Shown here: piece by piece, positions 32,591 to 41,435 of the stretch
Layout of the letters: the number at the start of each line of letters is the position of its first letter
How positions within the stretch are numbered: the stretch's first letter is position 1
NCBI GenBank assembly: GCA_019310725.1
Contig: JAFDDT010000003.1
Span: forward strand, 1 to 46,564
Direction: 5' to 3'
Source: Deltaproteobacteria bacterium
Lineage (GTDB): Bacteria; Desulfobacterota; DSM-4660; Desulfatiglandales; B25-G16
DNA length: 46,564 nucleotides
The notes under the pieces: model-generated
What the model was told of the DNA's origin: nothing
The model's input: only the letters and a program-made list of their open reading frames with translations
Databases searched by the model: none
Made by a program: the position numbers and the translations under genes

Positions 32591-33661
32591 TTACTCGTAC
32601 CATCCGAAATCATTGACCGCCTTCGCTATGGCAAACAAGTTGACCGGGGGTGAAAGGGGAGGCAATTCGCAGCCTGCTGACAAGACGAAACCACTTGGCG
32701 CTTTTTTTCCTTTTTCAATGGCTATCTTAGTGAGATCATAGACCTGCTGGGGGGTTCCCATTTGAATGACTGTAGGTTCAACATTACCGTAGATAATGTC
32801 ATGAGGGAAAAACTTTGCGGCCTCTTCAAGATCGACCTCATGTCCAAAGCTGAGGAGGCTGGGGTGAGGCCACAGGGAAGCACCTGCCAGAGCTGGGAGG
32901 TTTAAGTTCTGATCACCGCAAATATGAAACCAGAACCGTTTTATGCCCAGGGATTTTAACCTCTTATGGTATTCTACGTGATAAGGAAGGGCAAACTTCT
33001 CGAACTGTCTTGGCGAGATCACCTGATTGGACTCGCAGGGTGAACTCATAAGCGCGAAGATCTGGTCCGCCCCAAACGTATCCGTCCAGTATTGCAATAC
33101 GTTGAAAATGTGATCCATTGCTATCATCATTAACCTCTCGCACAACTCAGGCTTTTTCAGCATCCACTTGGAAAACTGCTCTAGGCCACAAATGTTCGCC
33201 GCTACACTGAAAGGGGAGCGAGAAACAAAAGTGACTGGCAGACCATGTTTCTCCTGAAGCTTAGATAATTCCATCGCCTTTCCGATTCTGCCACTCTTCT
33301 TTGGATCAGGCACTCTGAGATTATCAATGTCTCCTTCTGTTTTCACAGGAAAGGATGTTATGACCAGCGCTCCTTCAAATTCGCATTCCGGCAATCGAAA
33401 CCCCCCTCCAAAGTCCACAGATCCCAACACAACATGAGGACAGATTTCGGGTATCAGATCCCAACCATATTGTTCCGCAGTCCATATCATGGCTTGAAAA
33501 TATTTTTCCGGGTCATCATATCCAGTTGCCACCGTTTGACCGACATTCCTGCATGGAAACCCGACAGTTATCATATTGATAGGAATCCGATCCGGTTTTC
33601 TGTAGTTAAACAAAGCATCCATCCGCTCCTGGCTGCTCATACGGTCTTGTTTGAATCGCAT
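32591..33661 (-). CDS. URO-D/MtaA-type methyltransferase family protein
   Basis: The family includes uroporphyrinogen decarboxylase and zinc methyltransferases acting on methyl-corrinoids (MtaA, CmuA). This 356-aa protein has SSQERMDALFNYRKPDRIPI (typical start), VTFVSRSPFSV, then WFHICGDQN and FVLSAGCELPP. The HxC ... GC pair corresponds to the zinc ligands of the methyltransferase branch; the RVD/DIL arginine and aspartate pattern of true HemE is not seen. The ORF track begins at GTG 33667, but AGGAGGTG spaced 9 bases from ATG 33661 supports the later start. It is the last gene of the TRAP cluster. No corrinoid-binding protein lies nearby, so the methyl acceptor and donor are unknown. Confidence 0.82.
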   Translation of the reverse strand: MRFKQDRMSSQERMDALFNYRKPDRIPINMITVGFPCRNVGQTVATGYDDPEKYFQAMIWTAEQYGWDLIPEICPHVVLGSVDFGGGFRLPECEFEGALVITSFPVKTEGDIDNLRVPDPKKSGRIGKAMELSKLQEKHGLPVTFVSRSPFSVAANICGLEQFSKWMLKKPELCERLMMIAMDHIFNVLQYWTDTFGADQIFALMSSPCESNQVISPRQFEKFALPYHVEYHKRLKSLGIKRFWFHICGDQNLNLPALAGASLWPHPSLLSFGHEVDLEEAAKFFPHDIIYGNVEPTVIQMGTPQQVYDLTKIAIEKGKKAPSGFVLSAGCELPPLSPPVNLFAIAKAVNDFGWYE

Positions 33662-33759
33662 GATCACCCACCTCCTGCGGGTGTTCAGTTTCCTGTTCTT
33701 ATCCTTTATTAGGAATCGGCTGAGTTTTCTGAGAGATTAGCTGCTCTGTGAATTGCTTT

Positions 33760-34944
33760 TCAAGAACCCAGAGCTTCAAGCATAATCTCAGAAATATCCT
33801 TGACAACGATGGCATCTTCTTTATCCAAAACCTTAATGGCATCTTCAAAATTAATGAGACAAAAGGGGCAAGCAGTAGCCAATACTTCAGCTCCAATCTC
33901 CAGCGCTTCAAGCACCCTGACTTCAGCTAAACGTGATTCTTCATCAAACTCGGCCCACATTCTACCGCCGCCGCCGCCACAGCATAGACTATTTTCTCGA
34001 CTTCTTTGCATTTCAACCAATTCTATGCCAGGAATGCTATTTAATATCTTTCTTGGTTCCTCGTAGATATTATTATGTTTTCCCAGGTAACAGGGATCTT
34101 GATAGGTTACTCTCTTTTTGAATGCTTTTTTGAAGGATATCTTTTTTTGTTCTACTAGGTCAGAGAAAAATTGAGTGTAATGTTTAATTTCAATTTTCTG
34201 CAGATCTTCAGGATATTCTTTTAAAAAGCAACTAAAGTCATGGGGGGACGTGGTAAAGATCCTCTGGATGCCACATCTTTTGAATTGCTCTAAATTTCCC
34301 TCTGAAAGCATTTCAAATAACCCCAATTCTCCCATGATCAAAGCTGGATCACCGGAACATTTTTCGTTTTCTAAAATCCCAAAATTAATACCGGCCTCTT
34401 GTAAGATTCTGACAATTGATTTAGCAATATTTTGGGCTCTATCATCATAAGAAGGCGTACACCCTACATAATAAAGGGTAGCAATATCATCGGATCTATC
34501 TGTTAGCTTATTGAGATTAAGTCCCTCTGCCCACGCTGTTCTTTTTGTAGGTTGCTTATCGTAAGGATTGCCCAGTATTTGCAAAGACTCTAAGGCCTTT
34601 TGCTGCTCCCGAATTGGATTTATTTCTTCTTCAAATAATAATTGCCTCCCAATTCTAATGGCATCAACGAGAGGTACCCCTGCCGTCAATTTTTCACAGA
34701 TAATTTCACAGCTCCGACAGGTTGTGCAGCGCATCAAAATATCCCTTAAATCCTTATCTATTTTATTAAATTTCACACCATAATAGAGAGATTGAGTAAT
34801 CCCTGAACCTCCTTGGGTTACCCAGCCATCCGAAACTTCATAGACTGGACACTGAGTAAAGCAAAAGCGACATCTAACGCATCTTGACACAATATCTAAA
34901 ATGTTCTTTTCTAACATATTTCTATTTTCATCGTACTCGTGCAT
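33760..34944 (-). CDS. GlcF/heterodisulfide-reductase D-like Fe-S oxidoreductase (two 4Fe-4S, two CCG domains)
   Basis: About 394 aa. Near the N-terminus CVRCRFCFTQCPVY and CTTCRSCEIIC supply two 4Fe-4S clusters. Two CCG domains follow: a first near YYVGCTPSYDD ... EKCSGDP, and a second with TYQDPCYLGKHNN ... LCCGGGGGRMW ... ATACPFCLINF. This layout matches GlcF, LldE/HdrD relatives and similar electron carriers for FAD-linked dehydrogenases. I choose ATG 34944 (MHEYDENRN), 8 bases after AGGTGG, over the GTG at 34956. It follows the FAD oxidase gene by about 25 bases and is its probable electron-transfer partner. The gene is more AT-rich than the transporter genes of the same cluster. Confidence 0.9.
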   Translation of the reverse strand: MHEYDENRNMLEKNILDIVSRCVRCRFCFTQCPVYEVSDGWVTQGGSGITQSLYYGVKFNKIDKDLRDILMRCTTCRSCEIICEKLTAGVPLVDAIRIGRQLLFEEEINPIREQQKALESLQILGNPYDKQPTKRTAWAEGLNLNKLTDRSDDIATLYYVGCTPSYDDRAQNIAKSIVRILQEAGINFGILENEKCSGDPALIMGELGLFEMLSEGNLEQFKRCGIQRIFTTSPHDFSCFLKEYPEDLQKIEIKHYTQFFSDLVEQKKISFKKAFKKRVTYQDPCYLGKHNNIYEEPRKILNSIPGIELVEMQRSRENSLCCGGGGGRMWAEFDEESRLAEVRVLEALEIGAEVLATACPFCLINFEDAIKVLDKEDAIVVKDISEIMLEALGS

Positions 34945-34969
34945 ATTGACATCCACCTTTGTTGTATTC

Positions 34970-36379
34970 CTATAGACCTTCTAAAATCCCACGATTGAGG
35001 ATATTATTCGGGTCAAAAACCTTTTTTATTTGTCTAATAAGATCATAGGCATTATTACCGTATCTTTTCTTGAAAAATTTTGTTCTTTTTCCAAATTGAG
35101 ACCATTCTCCTCCACAAGTTCCAAATCTCAAATTCATCTCACACTCTATTTCAAATTCTGCCTGCACAAGTCTTCTTTTTTTTTCATCATCCCAATCCTT
35201 AGGCACAATTAACGTGGGATGAAATGTCAATGCACCAATATGGCCAAGCAAATAGAGCGGAAGATTTTTAAAAATTGGGTCTTTTTCTCCATAATTTTCC
35301 AATTCTTTAATGCAACCCACAAGGTTCGGTAAAGTAGTAACTATTTCTGGCCCTGAGAATTGGCCATCATGTTTTTGCATTAAAGATGCGATAATAGCTT
35401 CTCTCGCTGTCCAAATTTTCATCCATTCATCAAGGTCTTTGATTTCCTCTGCCCTTATAGGATTTTCCTTTCTCATAACATCTAATAATTTTTGCGAATT
35501 ATCAGATGCTTCTCTTTCTGTGGATCCCAATGAAGCGAAAAATATTGAACATCCTGGAGGCACAGGTAGTCCTGCATGCTCAAAGCCTATAGTCGTGGTT
35601 GCTTTGTCCATAAATTCCATAAACAATGGCGCTGGAGCCTTTTCTCTATACATTCTCACGACACCTTTACCTATAGATTCTGGATCTTTAAAATATACGA
35701 TCCCGAATGCTCTTTGCTTTGCTGGAACTAATCTCATTCTGATTCGAGTTACAATTCCTGTTAATCCATCATTACCAACAAAAAATTTGGTTAAATCGGT
35801 TCCAGCAGGTTTCCTTAATGCCTTTGATCCTGTTTCTAAAATTTTCCCTGTAGGAAGAACGACGGTTAGACCTAAAACATAGTCTGCAGGTTTTCCTATA
35901 CTTGCATCAATGATATGTCCGCTAGTATTACCTGCCATCATTCCTCCCATAGTTGCAACTATTCTGCTCCCAGGATAGACTGGTAAAAAGAATCCTTGTT
36001 TTCCCAGAGCGATGTCTACTGAGTCAACCGTTGCACCAGGGCCACATTCGAAATACCCATAATCTGTATCAATTTCAATAAAGTTCATTCTTCCCGTATC
36101 TAAAATAATGCCTTTTTCAGGTGCTCTCGCTGAACCTGTTAAGCTAGTACCTGATCCCCTTGGATAAACAGGAATATTCTCATTGTTAGCAAATTTTAAT
36201 ATCTCGCTTACTTCTTTCTCATCTTTGGGTTTGACAACAACATAAGGCAGTTTTTCTTTATTAAGATCTAAATCATAGGGGAAAGCATCAAGTGTATTAT
36301 TGATTAACTCAAAAAAATTGTCCGATATGTTCTTTTCACCCACAATATCCTTTATTTTCTCGTAAACTCTATCTGCCAT
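34970..36379 (-). CDS. FAD-linked oxidase (GlcD/D-lactate dehydrogenase family)
   Basis: The 469-aa protein has the FAD_binding_4 domain (about 40-220) with YPRGSGTSLTGSARAPEKGIILD, GYFECGPGATVDSVD, TMGGMMAGNTSGH and the DYVLGLTVVLPTG strand, and the FAD-oxidase C-domain ending FDPNNILNRGILEGL. These enzymes oxidise 2-hydroxy acids (glycolate, D-lactate, related) and pass electrons to an Fe-S partner. The partner is probably the gene just downstream. The start ATG follows AAGGGGTCTGTGCA. Codon use and composition are AT-rich relative to the PrpD and TRAP genes, so the pair may have joined the cluster from another source. The exact substrate is unknown. Confidence 0.92.
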   Translation of the reverse strand: MADRVYEKIKDIVGEKNISDNFFELINNTLDAFPYDLDLNKEKLPYVVVKPKDEKEVSEILKFANNENIPVYPRGSGTSLTGSARAPEKGIILDTGRMNFIEIDTDYGYFECGPGATVDSVDIALGKQGFFLPVYPGSRIVATMGGMMAGNTSGHIIDASIGKPADYVLGLTVVLPTGKILETGSKALRKPAGTDLTKFFVGNDGLTGIVTRIRMRLVPAKQRAFGIVYFKDPESIGKGVVRMYREKAPAPLFMEFMDKATTTIGFEHAGLPVPPGCSIFFASLGSTEREASDNSQKLLDVMRKENPIRAEEIKDLDEWMKIWTAREAIIASLMQKHDGQFSGPEIVTTLPNLVGCIKELENYGEKDPIFKNLPLYLLGHIGALTFHPTLIVPKDWDDEKKRRLVQAEFEIECEMNLRFGTCGGEWSQFGKRTKFFKKRYGNNAYDLIRQIKKVFDPNNILNRGILEGL

Positions 36380-36554
36380 TGCACAGACCCCTTGTTAGCA
36401 AACCTAGGCTATATTTGTTTCAGATAAACCGAATAACTGAAGATTTTCAGCCTTATCCATGATTCCTGCCGCCATACCTTCAAATGTTTCCCGCCACTAT
36501 TGCTCTGCAGCTTGTCTGGGAGATTGTATTCCAGCTTATTTCGATTTCAGTTCC

Positions 36555-37925
36555 TCAATGAACTAGGCTGGTAATTTCAGAGATGTCAGCTAATGCTTCC
36601 AGGTTTTCCACAAGCCAGATTATTCTGCGGGTCTTTTCGCGCGATATGATTCCCTCTGTCTGGGAAAGGAACTTTTCAATAATCTCCTCATGTGACATGG
36701 GTTTCTGGGGATCGCCCTTACAGTAGTCCGTGGTCTTTGTATAAGCCTTATCAGCAGTTGTCTTTACCTCAAGCACGGTTACAGATTTCTCTGGTTCTCT
36801 TGCAAAGGCTTTTACAGCCTCAGGAAAGGTCTTAATTTTGACCTTTTGCATGAACCTCTTGAGCGCTTCATCTTTGAAACGTTCTTCAATGTACCAAGTC
36901 GGCCCAACCGTATATCCCAATGCTGCATTGCCAAAAGCCCATGGTACGCTCCAGTAAGCATCTTCTGCGTTTGAAGGGTTAATGTTGTCAAATGGGTATC
37001 CCGTGATCTTTTCATGAGCGTGGTAGGTGACTTCCTCAATGTCTTGTGGCTTCAGACCGTTGGACGCCATGATGTCTAACAGGGATTCAACACCAGCCTG
37101 CGCCCATCTGCAACTAGGCCAAGGCTTAAACGCCAACGCTGAAAGAATCAAAAAATCCTTGCCTAAATCTTTGGTGTACGTTTCCCAGTCGTTGATATCC
37201 GAAATAGTCGTCCAGTATGGATATGGCTCGTCCAGGATTTCATGGTAGCCCGTATAACCCAGCTTAGCCAAAAGAGCAGCATTTACGGCGACAAAACTGT
37301 GAAACTGATTACCGCATTTTGACATGGATGCAGGCACATACAGAATATTATGGACATTCATTGTCGGTCCATTGCCCAGGCCCATACCGAAAGCATTCAT
37401 ACCCTCTTCCTGGCTCAATCCCAGTAATTTAATTGAAACAACCAGCGGACCACAACCCTGCCAGCTTGAGTTCCACACCATTCTTCTGTGCTCGGGAGAA
37501 GGGAAGGTAGCGTCAATAATCCTTCCGGTGACATCATAAGCGGTGCAAACTGATGTCAAAATATCCCTGCCATTAACCTTCTCCCTTTCACCAAGGGCGA
37601 GAGCTGTCATAACCATTCCCGATCCAGGATGACCTCTGTTCTTATAGGTTTCCATAAGCTCCAAACCCATGCATAATTGGGTATTGACACCTGAGGCGAT
37701 CCCGACCGGGAGCTTTGTGCCGTCTGAGAATAACGTGGCTTCAGGAGTGCCACCCAATTGTCTGCCCCACTCAATAATGATCCTGCCAGATAGAAGTGCT
37801 GACCCACCCAAAGCATTGCCAATCTCGTCCAGGATAAATTCTTTGGCTTTTGTGACGGCTTCCTGTGGAATATTCTCAAAACGCGCTCCTATGATATAGT
37901 CCGTAAGCTTCCTCGTAATGCTCAT
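36555..37925 (-). CDS. MmgE/PrpD family protein
   Basis: The family includes 2-methylcitrate dehydratase (PrpD), cis-aconitate decarboxylase and iminodisuccinate epimerase, so substrates are usually tri- or dicarboxylates. The 456-aa protein has the N-terminal helical domain (LTDYIIGARFENIPQEAVTKAKEFILDEIGNALGG), GHPGSGMVMTALALGE and DVTGRIIDATFPS, then the lid domain (FKPWPSCRWAQAGVESLLDI). The SxxxHPG-type pattern and GxxH near 95 fit the family. AGAGGAATGAGGTC precedes the ATG. It lies between dctM (154-base gap) and the FAD oxidase (175-base gap) in the same direction. It supports import of a carboxylate by the TRAP system. Confidence 0.88.
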   Translation of the reverse strand: MSITRKLTDYIIGARFENIPQEAVTKAKEFILDEIGNALGGSALLSGRIIIEWGRQLGGTPEATLFSDGTKLPVGIASGVNTQLCMGLELMETYKNRGHPGSGMVMTALALGEREKVNGRDILTSVCTAYDVTGRIIDATFPSPEHRRMVWNSSWQGCGPLVVSIKLLGLSQEEGMNAFGMGLGNGPTMNVHNILYVPASMSKCGNQFHSFVAVNAALLAKLGYTGYHEILDEPYPYWTTISDINDWETYTKDLGKDFLILSALAFKPWPSCRWAQAGVESLLDIMASNGLKPQDIEEVTYHAHEKITGYPFDNINPSNAEDAYWSVPWAFGNAALGYTVGPTWYIEERFKDEALKRFMQKVKIKTFPEAVKAFAREPEKSVTVLEVKTTADKAYTKTTDYCKGDPQKPMSHEEIIEKFLSQTEGIISREKTRRIIWLVENLEALADISEITSLVH

Positions 37926-38079
37926 GACCTCATTCCTCTATGATCTTTAAAAATGATATCCTCTGCAAAAGACAAGGCACTGGCACGGCTGGATCTTCCT
38001 TTGGCCAATTCTTCACAACCTCCAAACTCCAATGAAAGGTAAGAATCCGGTCATCATCATTCCTTTGCAGGATTCATGA

Positions 38080-39384
38080 TTATCCCTTCATAAGATTAGG
38101 CAAAAAGAGCGCAATCTGGGGGAAAATTATCACGAAAATTATGCAAACTATCATCATTAACAGAAAGGGGGCTATACCCCGGAATATGGTAAAAAGAGGT
38201 ACATCTTTAGCCACCCCGTGGATTACATAAACATTGAGCCCAACAGGCGGCGTAATCACTCCCATCTCCGAGACCAGCACCATTATTACCCCAAACCATA
38301 TGGGGTCGAAACCCAGTTTTACGATTACAGGATAGAAAATGGGCACAGTGAGTATAACCATGGCTAGAGTGTCCATAATGCAACCAAGGAATAAGTAGAC
38401 GATCAAAATGCCTATCAGAATGACATGAGCCGATACCGGGAGGCCACCGACAAAGCTGGCCAGCTCAAAGGGAACCCTACTTATGGCCAAGAAGTAACCA
38501 AAGATCATAGCGCCGATGACAATGACAAAAATCATGGCTGTCGAACGCATGGTCTCATTCAGGGCAGTAATAAGATTCTGTTTGGTAAGCCGCTTCTTGA
38601 ACAGCGCGAAAAGGAAAGCGCCAAATGCTCCAGCTCCTGCTGCTTCAGTGGGCGTGAACAGCCCTACATAGAGACCACCCATAATCAGCAAAAATAAAGC
38701 CAAGACCCCCCAGCTATCCTTAAGTGCGCGCAACTTTTGGCCAAAGTTCGTTCTATCCCCGGGAGGACCTAGTTTGGGGTTGTGTCTAACCCGAACATAG
38801 ATGCTAACCATAAACAGGAGCGCAAGCAGAATGCCGGGGCATACACCAGATATGAAAAGCTTGCCTATGGATTGTTCTGTGAGTATCCCATAAATGATGA
38901 AAATAGAGCTCGGGGGGATAAGAATGCCCAGCGAACCCCCAGAAGCAACCACCCCGGTGGCCAATGCTGAATTGTAATCATATTTTTTCATCTCTGGCAA
39001 AGCTATCATGCCCATTGTACCTGCTGTTGCAAGGGTAGAGCCGGATACGGCGGCAAATCCACTGCACCCTAAGATGGTAGCCATAGCCAGTCCACCGGGC
39101 AACCCACCAATCCACCTATAAGCACTATAATAAAGGGCCTCACTTAACCCAGAATGGAAGGCAAATGAACCCATCAGTAAAAACAAGGGGAGGACGCAGA
39201 GGTCATAACTAGCTGCGGTGTTAAAAGGAACTGTTCGTAGCAAGCCAAAGGCGCCTTCCACGCTGGTTATATAGGCGAAACCAACAAAGCCTACGAGCCC
39301 CATAACCAGGCCTACTGGCATTCGCAAAAAAATCAGTATAACAAGCAAACCTACTCCAATTAATCCAACCGCAAGAGGACTCAC
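38080..39384 (-). CDS. dctM: TRAP transporter large permease DctM
   Basis: DctM is the channel subunit of the TRAP carboxylate importer. The 434-aa protein has about 12 hydrophobic segments and family phrases: LIFLRMPVGLVMGLVGFVG, LPLFLLMGSFAFHSGLSE, CSGFAAVSGSTLATAGTMG, GGSLGILIPPSSIFIIYG, TPTEAAGAGAFGAF and PPVGLNVYVIHGVAKDVPL. It begins at a GTG that overlaps the dctQ stop by 4 bases (GTGA), which indicates translational coupling. Full length, with no disruption. PrpD follows downstream with a 154-base gap that holds nothing recognisable. Confidence 0.95.
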   Translation of the reverse strand: MSPLAVGLIGVGLLVILIFLRMPVGLVMGLVGFVGFAYITSVEGAFGLLRTVPFNTAASYDLCVLPLFLLMGSFAFHSGLSEALYYSAYRWIGGLPGGLAMATILGCSGFAAVSGSTLATAGTMGMIALPEMKKYDYNSALATGVVASGGSLGILIPPSSIFIIYGILTEQSIGKLFISGVCPGILLALLFMVSIYVRVRHNPKLGPPGDRTNFGQKLRALKDSWGVLALFLLIMGGLYVGLFTPTEAAGAGAFGAFLFALFKKRLTKQNLITALNETMRSTAMIFVIVIGAMIFGYFLAISRVPFELASFVGGLPVSAHVILIGILIVYLFLGCIMDTLAMVILTVPIFYPVIVKLGFDPIWFGVIMVLVSEMGVITPPVGLNVYVIHGVAKDVPLFTIFRGIAPFLLMMIVCIIFVIIFPQIALFLPNLMKG

Positions 39385-39887
39385 TTCTTTAGTGCTCCAT
39401 GCATAGATTCAAAGAAGTTTGCCACAAGAACCAGATCGAATACTGCACAACCAATAACCAGTACAATCAAAAAAGGAAAGTGGGGAATATGCAATACTCC
39501 GGATACATGCCCCGAATGCCATAAGCTTTCTGCTTGCACCGCACCTTGCCAGGCTATCAATGAGACTACACCTATACTGAGGAGACAGGTAAAGGCATCA
39601 ATAATTGCCTGAGCCCGCCGTGGCAGCCGAGCGACTAACAGATCCACGCTAACATTTCCTCGCTGGACAGCACAATAACCGAATCCCCAAAAGACTACGA
39701 AGGTCATCAAGAATTGTATAAGTTCAACTGCTCCGGGTATGGGAAGATTAAAGAGGTACCGTCCTGCTACATGCACGACAACGAGCAACATTAATGCGAG
39801 CAAGAAACCAAAGCCCGCATAGTTAATCACCCGGCTTGGCGGATGGGCAATCCTCTCGATGAGGTCAACTGACTTTTTTAGCCACAT
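39381..39887 (-). CDS. dctQ: TRAP transporter small permease DctQ
   Basis: The 168-aa protein has four hydrophobic segments and the DctQ signature (LPIPGAVELIQFLMTFVVFWGFGYCAVQRGNVSVDLLV, containing the GxVEL and F.G.A...RG.h..VD motifs). It joins DctM to form the membrane part of the TRAP transporter. Its stop overlaps the dctM GTG start by 4 bases. A perfect AGGAGG lies about 19 bases before the ATG, which is unusually far; the A-rich spacer between them may partly explain this, and the start is not fully certain. dctP is 90 bases upstream. Confidence 0.93.
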   Translation of the reverse strand: MWLKKSVDLIERIAHPPSRVINYAGFGFLLALMLLVVVHVAGRYLFNLPIPGAVELIQFLMTFVVFWGFGYCAVQRGNVSVDLLVARLPRRAQAIIDAFTCLLSIGVVSLIAWQGAVQAESLWHSGHVSGVLHIPHFPFLIVLVIGCAVFDLVLVANFFESMHGALKK

Positions 39888-39977
39888 TTTTTGTGTTTTA
39901 TTTCTGCCTCCTAAGTCTTAGAGGCATTGCCCGAAAGCGATGCCTTTTTGACCGAAGGCTTCAACCAATCCTTATTG

Positions 39978-41051
39978 TTAATCTCGCCAGCTTCCAAACT
40001 CATTGTTATATTTTTTTATCAGTCGCTTCGCCTCCTCAACAAACCTTCTCCCTGGGTACCCTTTTGCTTCCATACGGGCTATCCAATTCTCCGTTATAGG
40101 AGCACACTGCCGCTCCCATCTCGCTGTCTCCTCAGCGGATAGGTGTATTTCCTTCATACCCGTCTTTTTTCCGAATTCAAAACCAGCTTTGTCGGCGGCG
40201 TTCCACGCCTTTCCCAGAAGATCAGCGCCTGCTGCGCCGCTGCACTCGTCTATTATCTTCTGGATGTCCTTTGGCAGGCTCTCATATTTCTTTTTGTTCA
40301 TGGCTACCCAAAACCACTGAACATAAAAATCGCCGATAGTCATATATTTTGTTACCTCATGAAGTTTCCACGTCCTAATTGCCTCAGCAGGAAAGATGGT
40401 AGCATCTACCGTGCCTTTAGACAAAGCAAGGTAGCAGTGGGGAGCAGGCATTGATACTGGAGAGCCGCCTAAAGCTTTGACAATATCACCTATTCCGCCC
40501 GGAGCTCTCACTATTAGGCCCTTCATATCTTCCATGGTGCGGACTGGTTTTCGCGAGAAAATCTGACCAGGTCCCTGAGAGAACAACCAAAGGAGATGAA
40601 CATCGGAATATTCTTTTCTCAGTTCTGGAAATTCCTTGTAAAGATCCATCCAAGCACGACTTGCAGCCCAGGATGAATGGGCACCCATAAACGGGAGTTG
40701 CGTGGCCTCACTCATTAGGAAACGACCCATATAATAGGGGCCAGGGTCCAAGCAAATATCAATAGTGCCTGCCTTGACCGCATCATACATAGTGCCTGGT
40801 TTGGCCAAGGCACAGCCCGGGTAAAGGGTTACTTTGACCCGGCCGTTCGTTCTCTTTTCAACCATATTCTTCCAAGGCACAACAACATCAGTATGACACC
40901 AGGCTACCTCTGGAAAGAGGTGATTAAAGCTCAACTCTATGGGTTTATTCGATGTTGGAGTCTTGGCCCAACTCACCGTGAAGGACAGCACTACTAATAG
41001 CAATGCTAAACATGTGCTGCCTATTACTCTTACTAACCTGTGTCTTATCAT
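39978..41051 (-). CDS. dctP: TRAP transporter substrate-binding protein DctP
   Basis: The 357-aa periplasmic protein starts with a signal peptide (about 1-30: GSTCLALLLVVLSFTVSWA). The mature part has DctP landmarks: LSFNHLFPEVAWCHTDVVVPWKN, VKVTLYPGCALAKPGTMYDAVKAGTIDI, the MKGLIVRAPGGI ligand region with the conserved Arg that pairs with the ligand carboxylate, and DGCH-free ALSKGTVDATIFPAEAI. The Arg points to a carboxylic acid ligand, but the identity is unknown. GGGGAGGTATTAAA gives a very strong start. A 15-bp palindrome lies about 76 bases upstream. The gene is first of the dctPQM-prpD-oxidase-methyltransferase cluster. Confidence 0.94.
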   Translation of the reverse strand: MIRHRLVRVIGSTCLALLLVVLSFTVSWAKTPTSNKPIELSFNHLFPEVAWCHTDVVVPWKNMVEKRTNGRVKVTLYPGCALAKPGTMYDAVKAGTIDICLDPGPYYMGRFLMSEATQLPFMGAHSSWAASRAWMDLYKEFPELRKEYSDVHLLWLFSQGPGQIFSRKPVRTMEDMKGLIVRAPGGIGDIVKALGGSPVSMPAPHCYLALSKGTVDATIFPAEAIRTWKLHEVTKYMTIGDFYVQWFWVAMNKKKYESLPKDIQKIIDECSGAAGADLLGKAWNAADKAGFEFGKKTGMKEIHLSAEETARWERQCAPITENWIARMEAKGYPGRRFVEEAKRLIKKYNNEFGSWRD

Positions 41052-41126
41052 TTTAATACCTCCCCTAAGATAGTGTTAATGAGTCTTTACTTGTTCTCAA
41101 CAAAACCTTTGCACAAAATCTGTTAT

Positions 41127-41141
41127 TAGAACTTAGTTCTA
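41127..41141. promoter_or_regulatory. perfect palindrome TAGAACT-T-AGTTCTA, candidate operator
   Basis: A 15-base palindrome (7-bp half sites with one central base) sits 76 bases upstream of the dctP start, between dctP and the GntR-family regulator gene. Its place suggests the operator of the local GntR/FCD regulator or another repressor. No second copy was found near the regulator's own start. Confidence 0.4.
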
Positions 41142-41435
41142 TATCATCGTATCACCTCCCTTCACTGGTCTTGCAGTCGTAGCCATTCCCGATATACCGC
41201 GACGTCCTGCTCTTTTTGGGTTTCCATGAGCTTCGACCCAGCACACAGTTGGATATTTGCATCTGAGGCAATACAGGGCAATATCTTGCCCCGTCTGAGA
41301 ATATGCTGGGCTCTGCTGCTCTACCTAATTGCTGCACCCGTTCAACAATTATCTTACTAGACTACCGCATACATCCGTTTATTCTATAGAGAACCCCACC
41401 CAAGGTGAACTCTTTGATTTTTCAGGCAGAGAGTC
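41142..41435. other. gap between GntR regulator and dctP, coding-like trace
   Basis: No standard gene is seen. On the minus strand, a frame without a proper start reads LYCLRCKYPTVCWVEAHG and ends at a GGAGGTGATACG-ATG-ATA-TAG cluster; it contains a CxxC pair and could be a decayed zinc-binding gene. The ORF listed at 41152..41337 is a different frame of this stretch and shows no family. Confidence 0.25.

Noticed and set aside
35310-35882. 190-aa plus-strand ORF inside the FAD-linked oxidase
   Set aside because: It is the antisense shadow of a well-supported oxidase gene.
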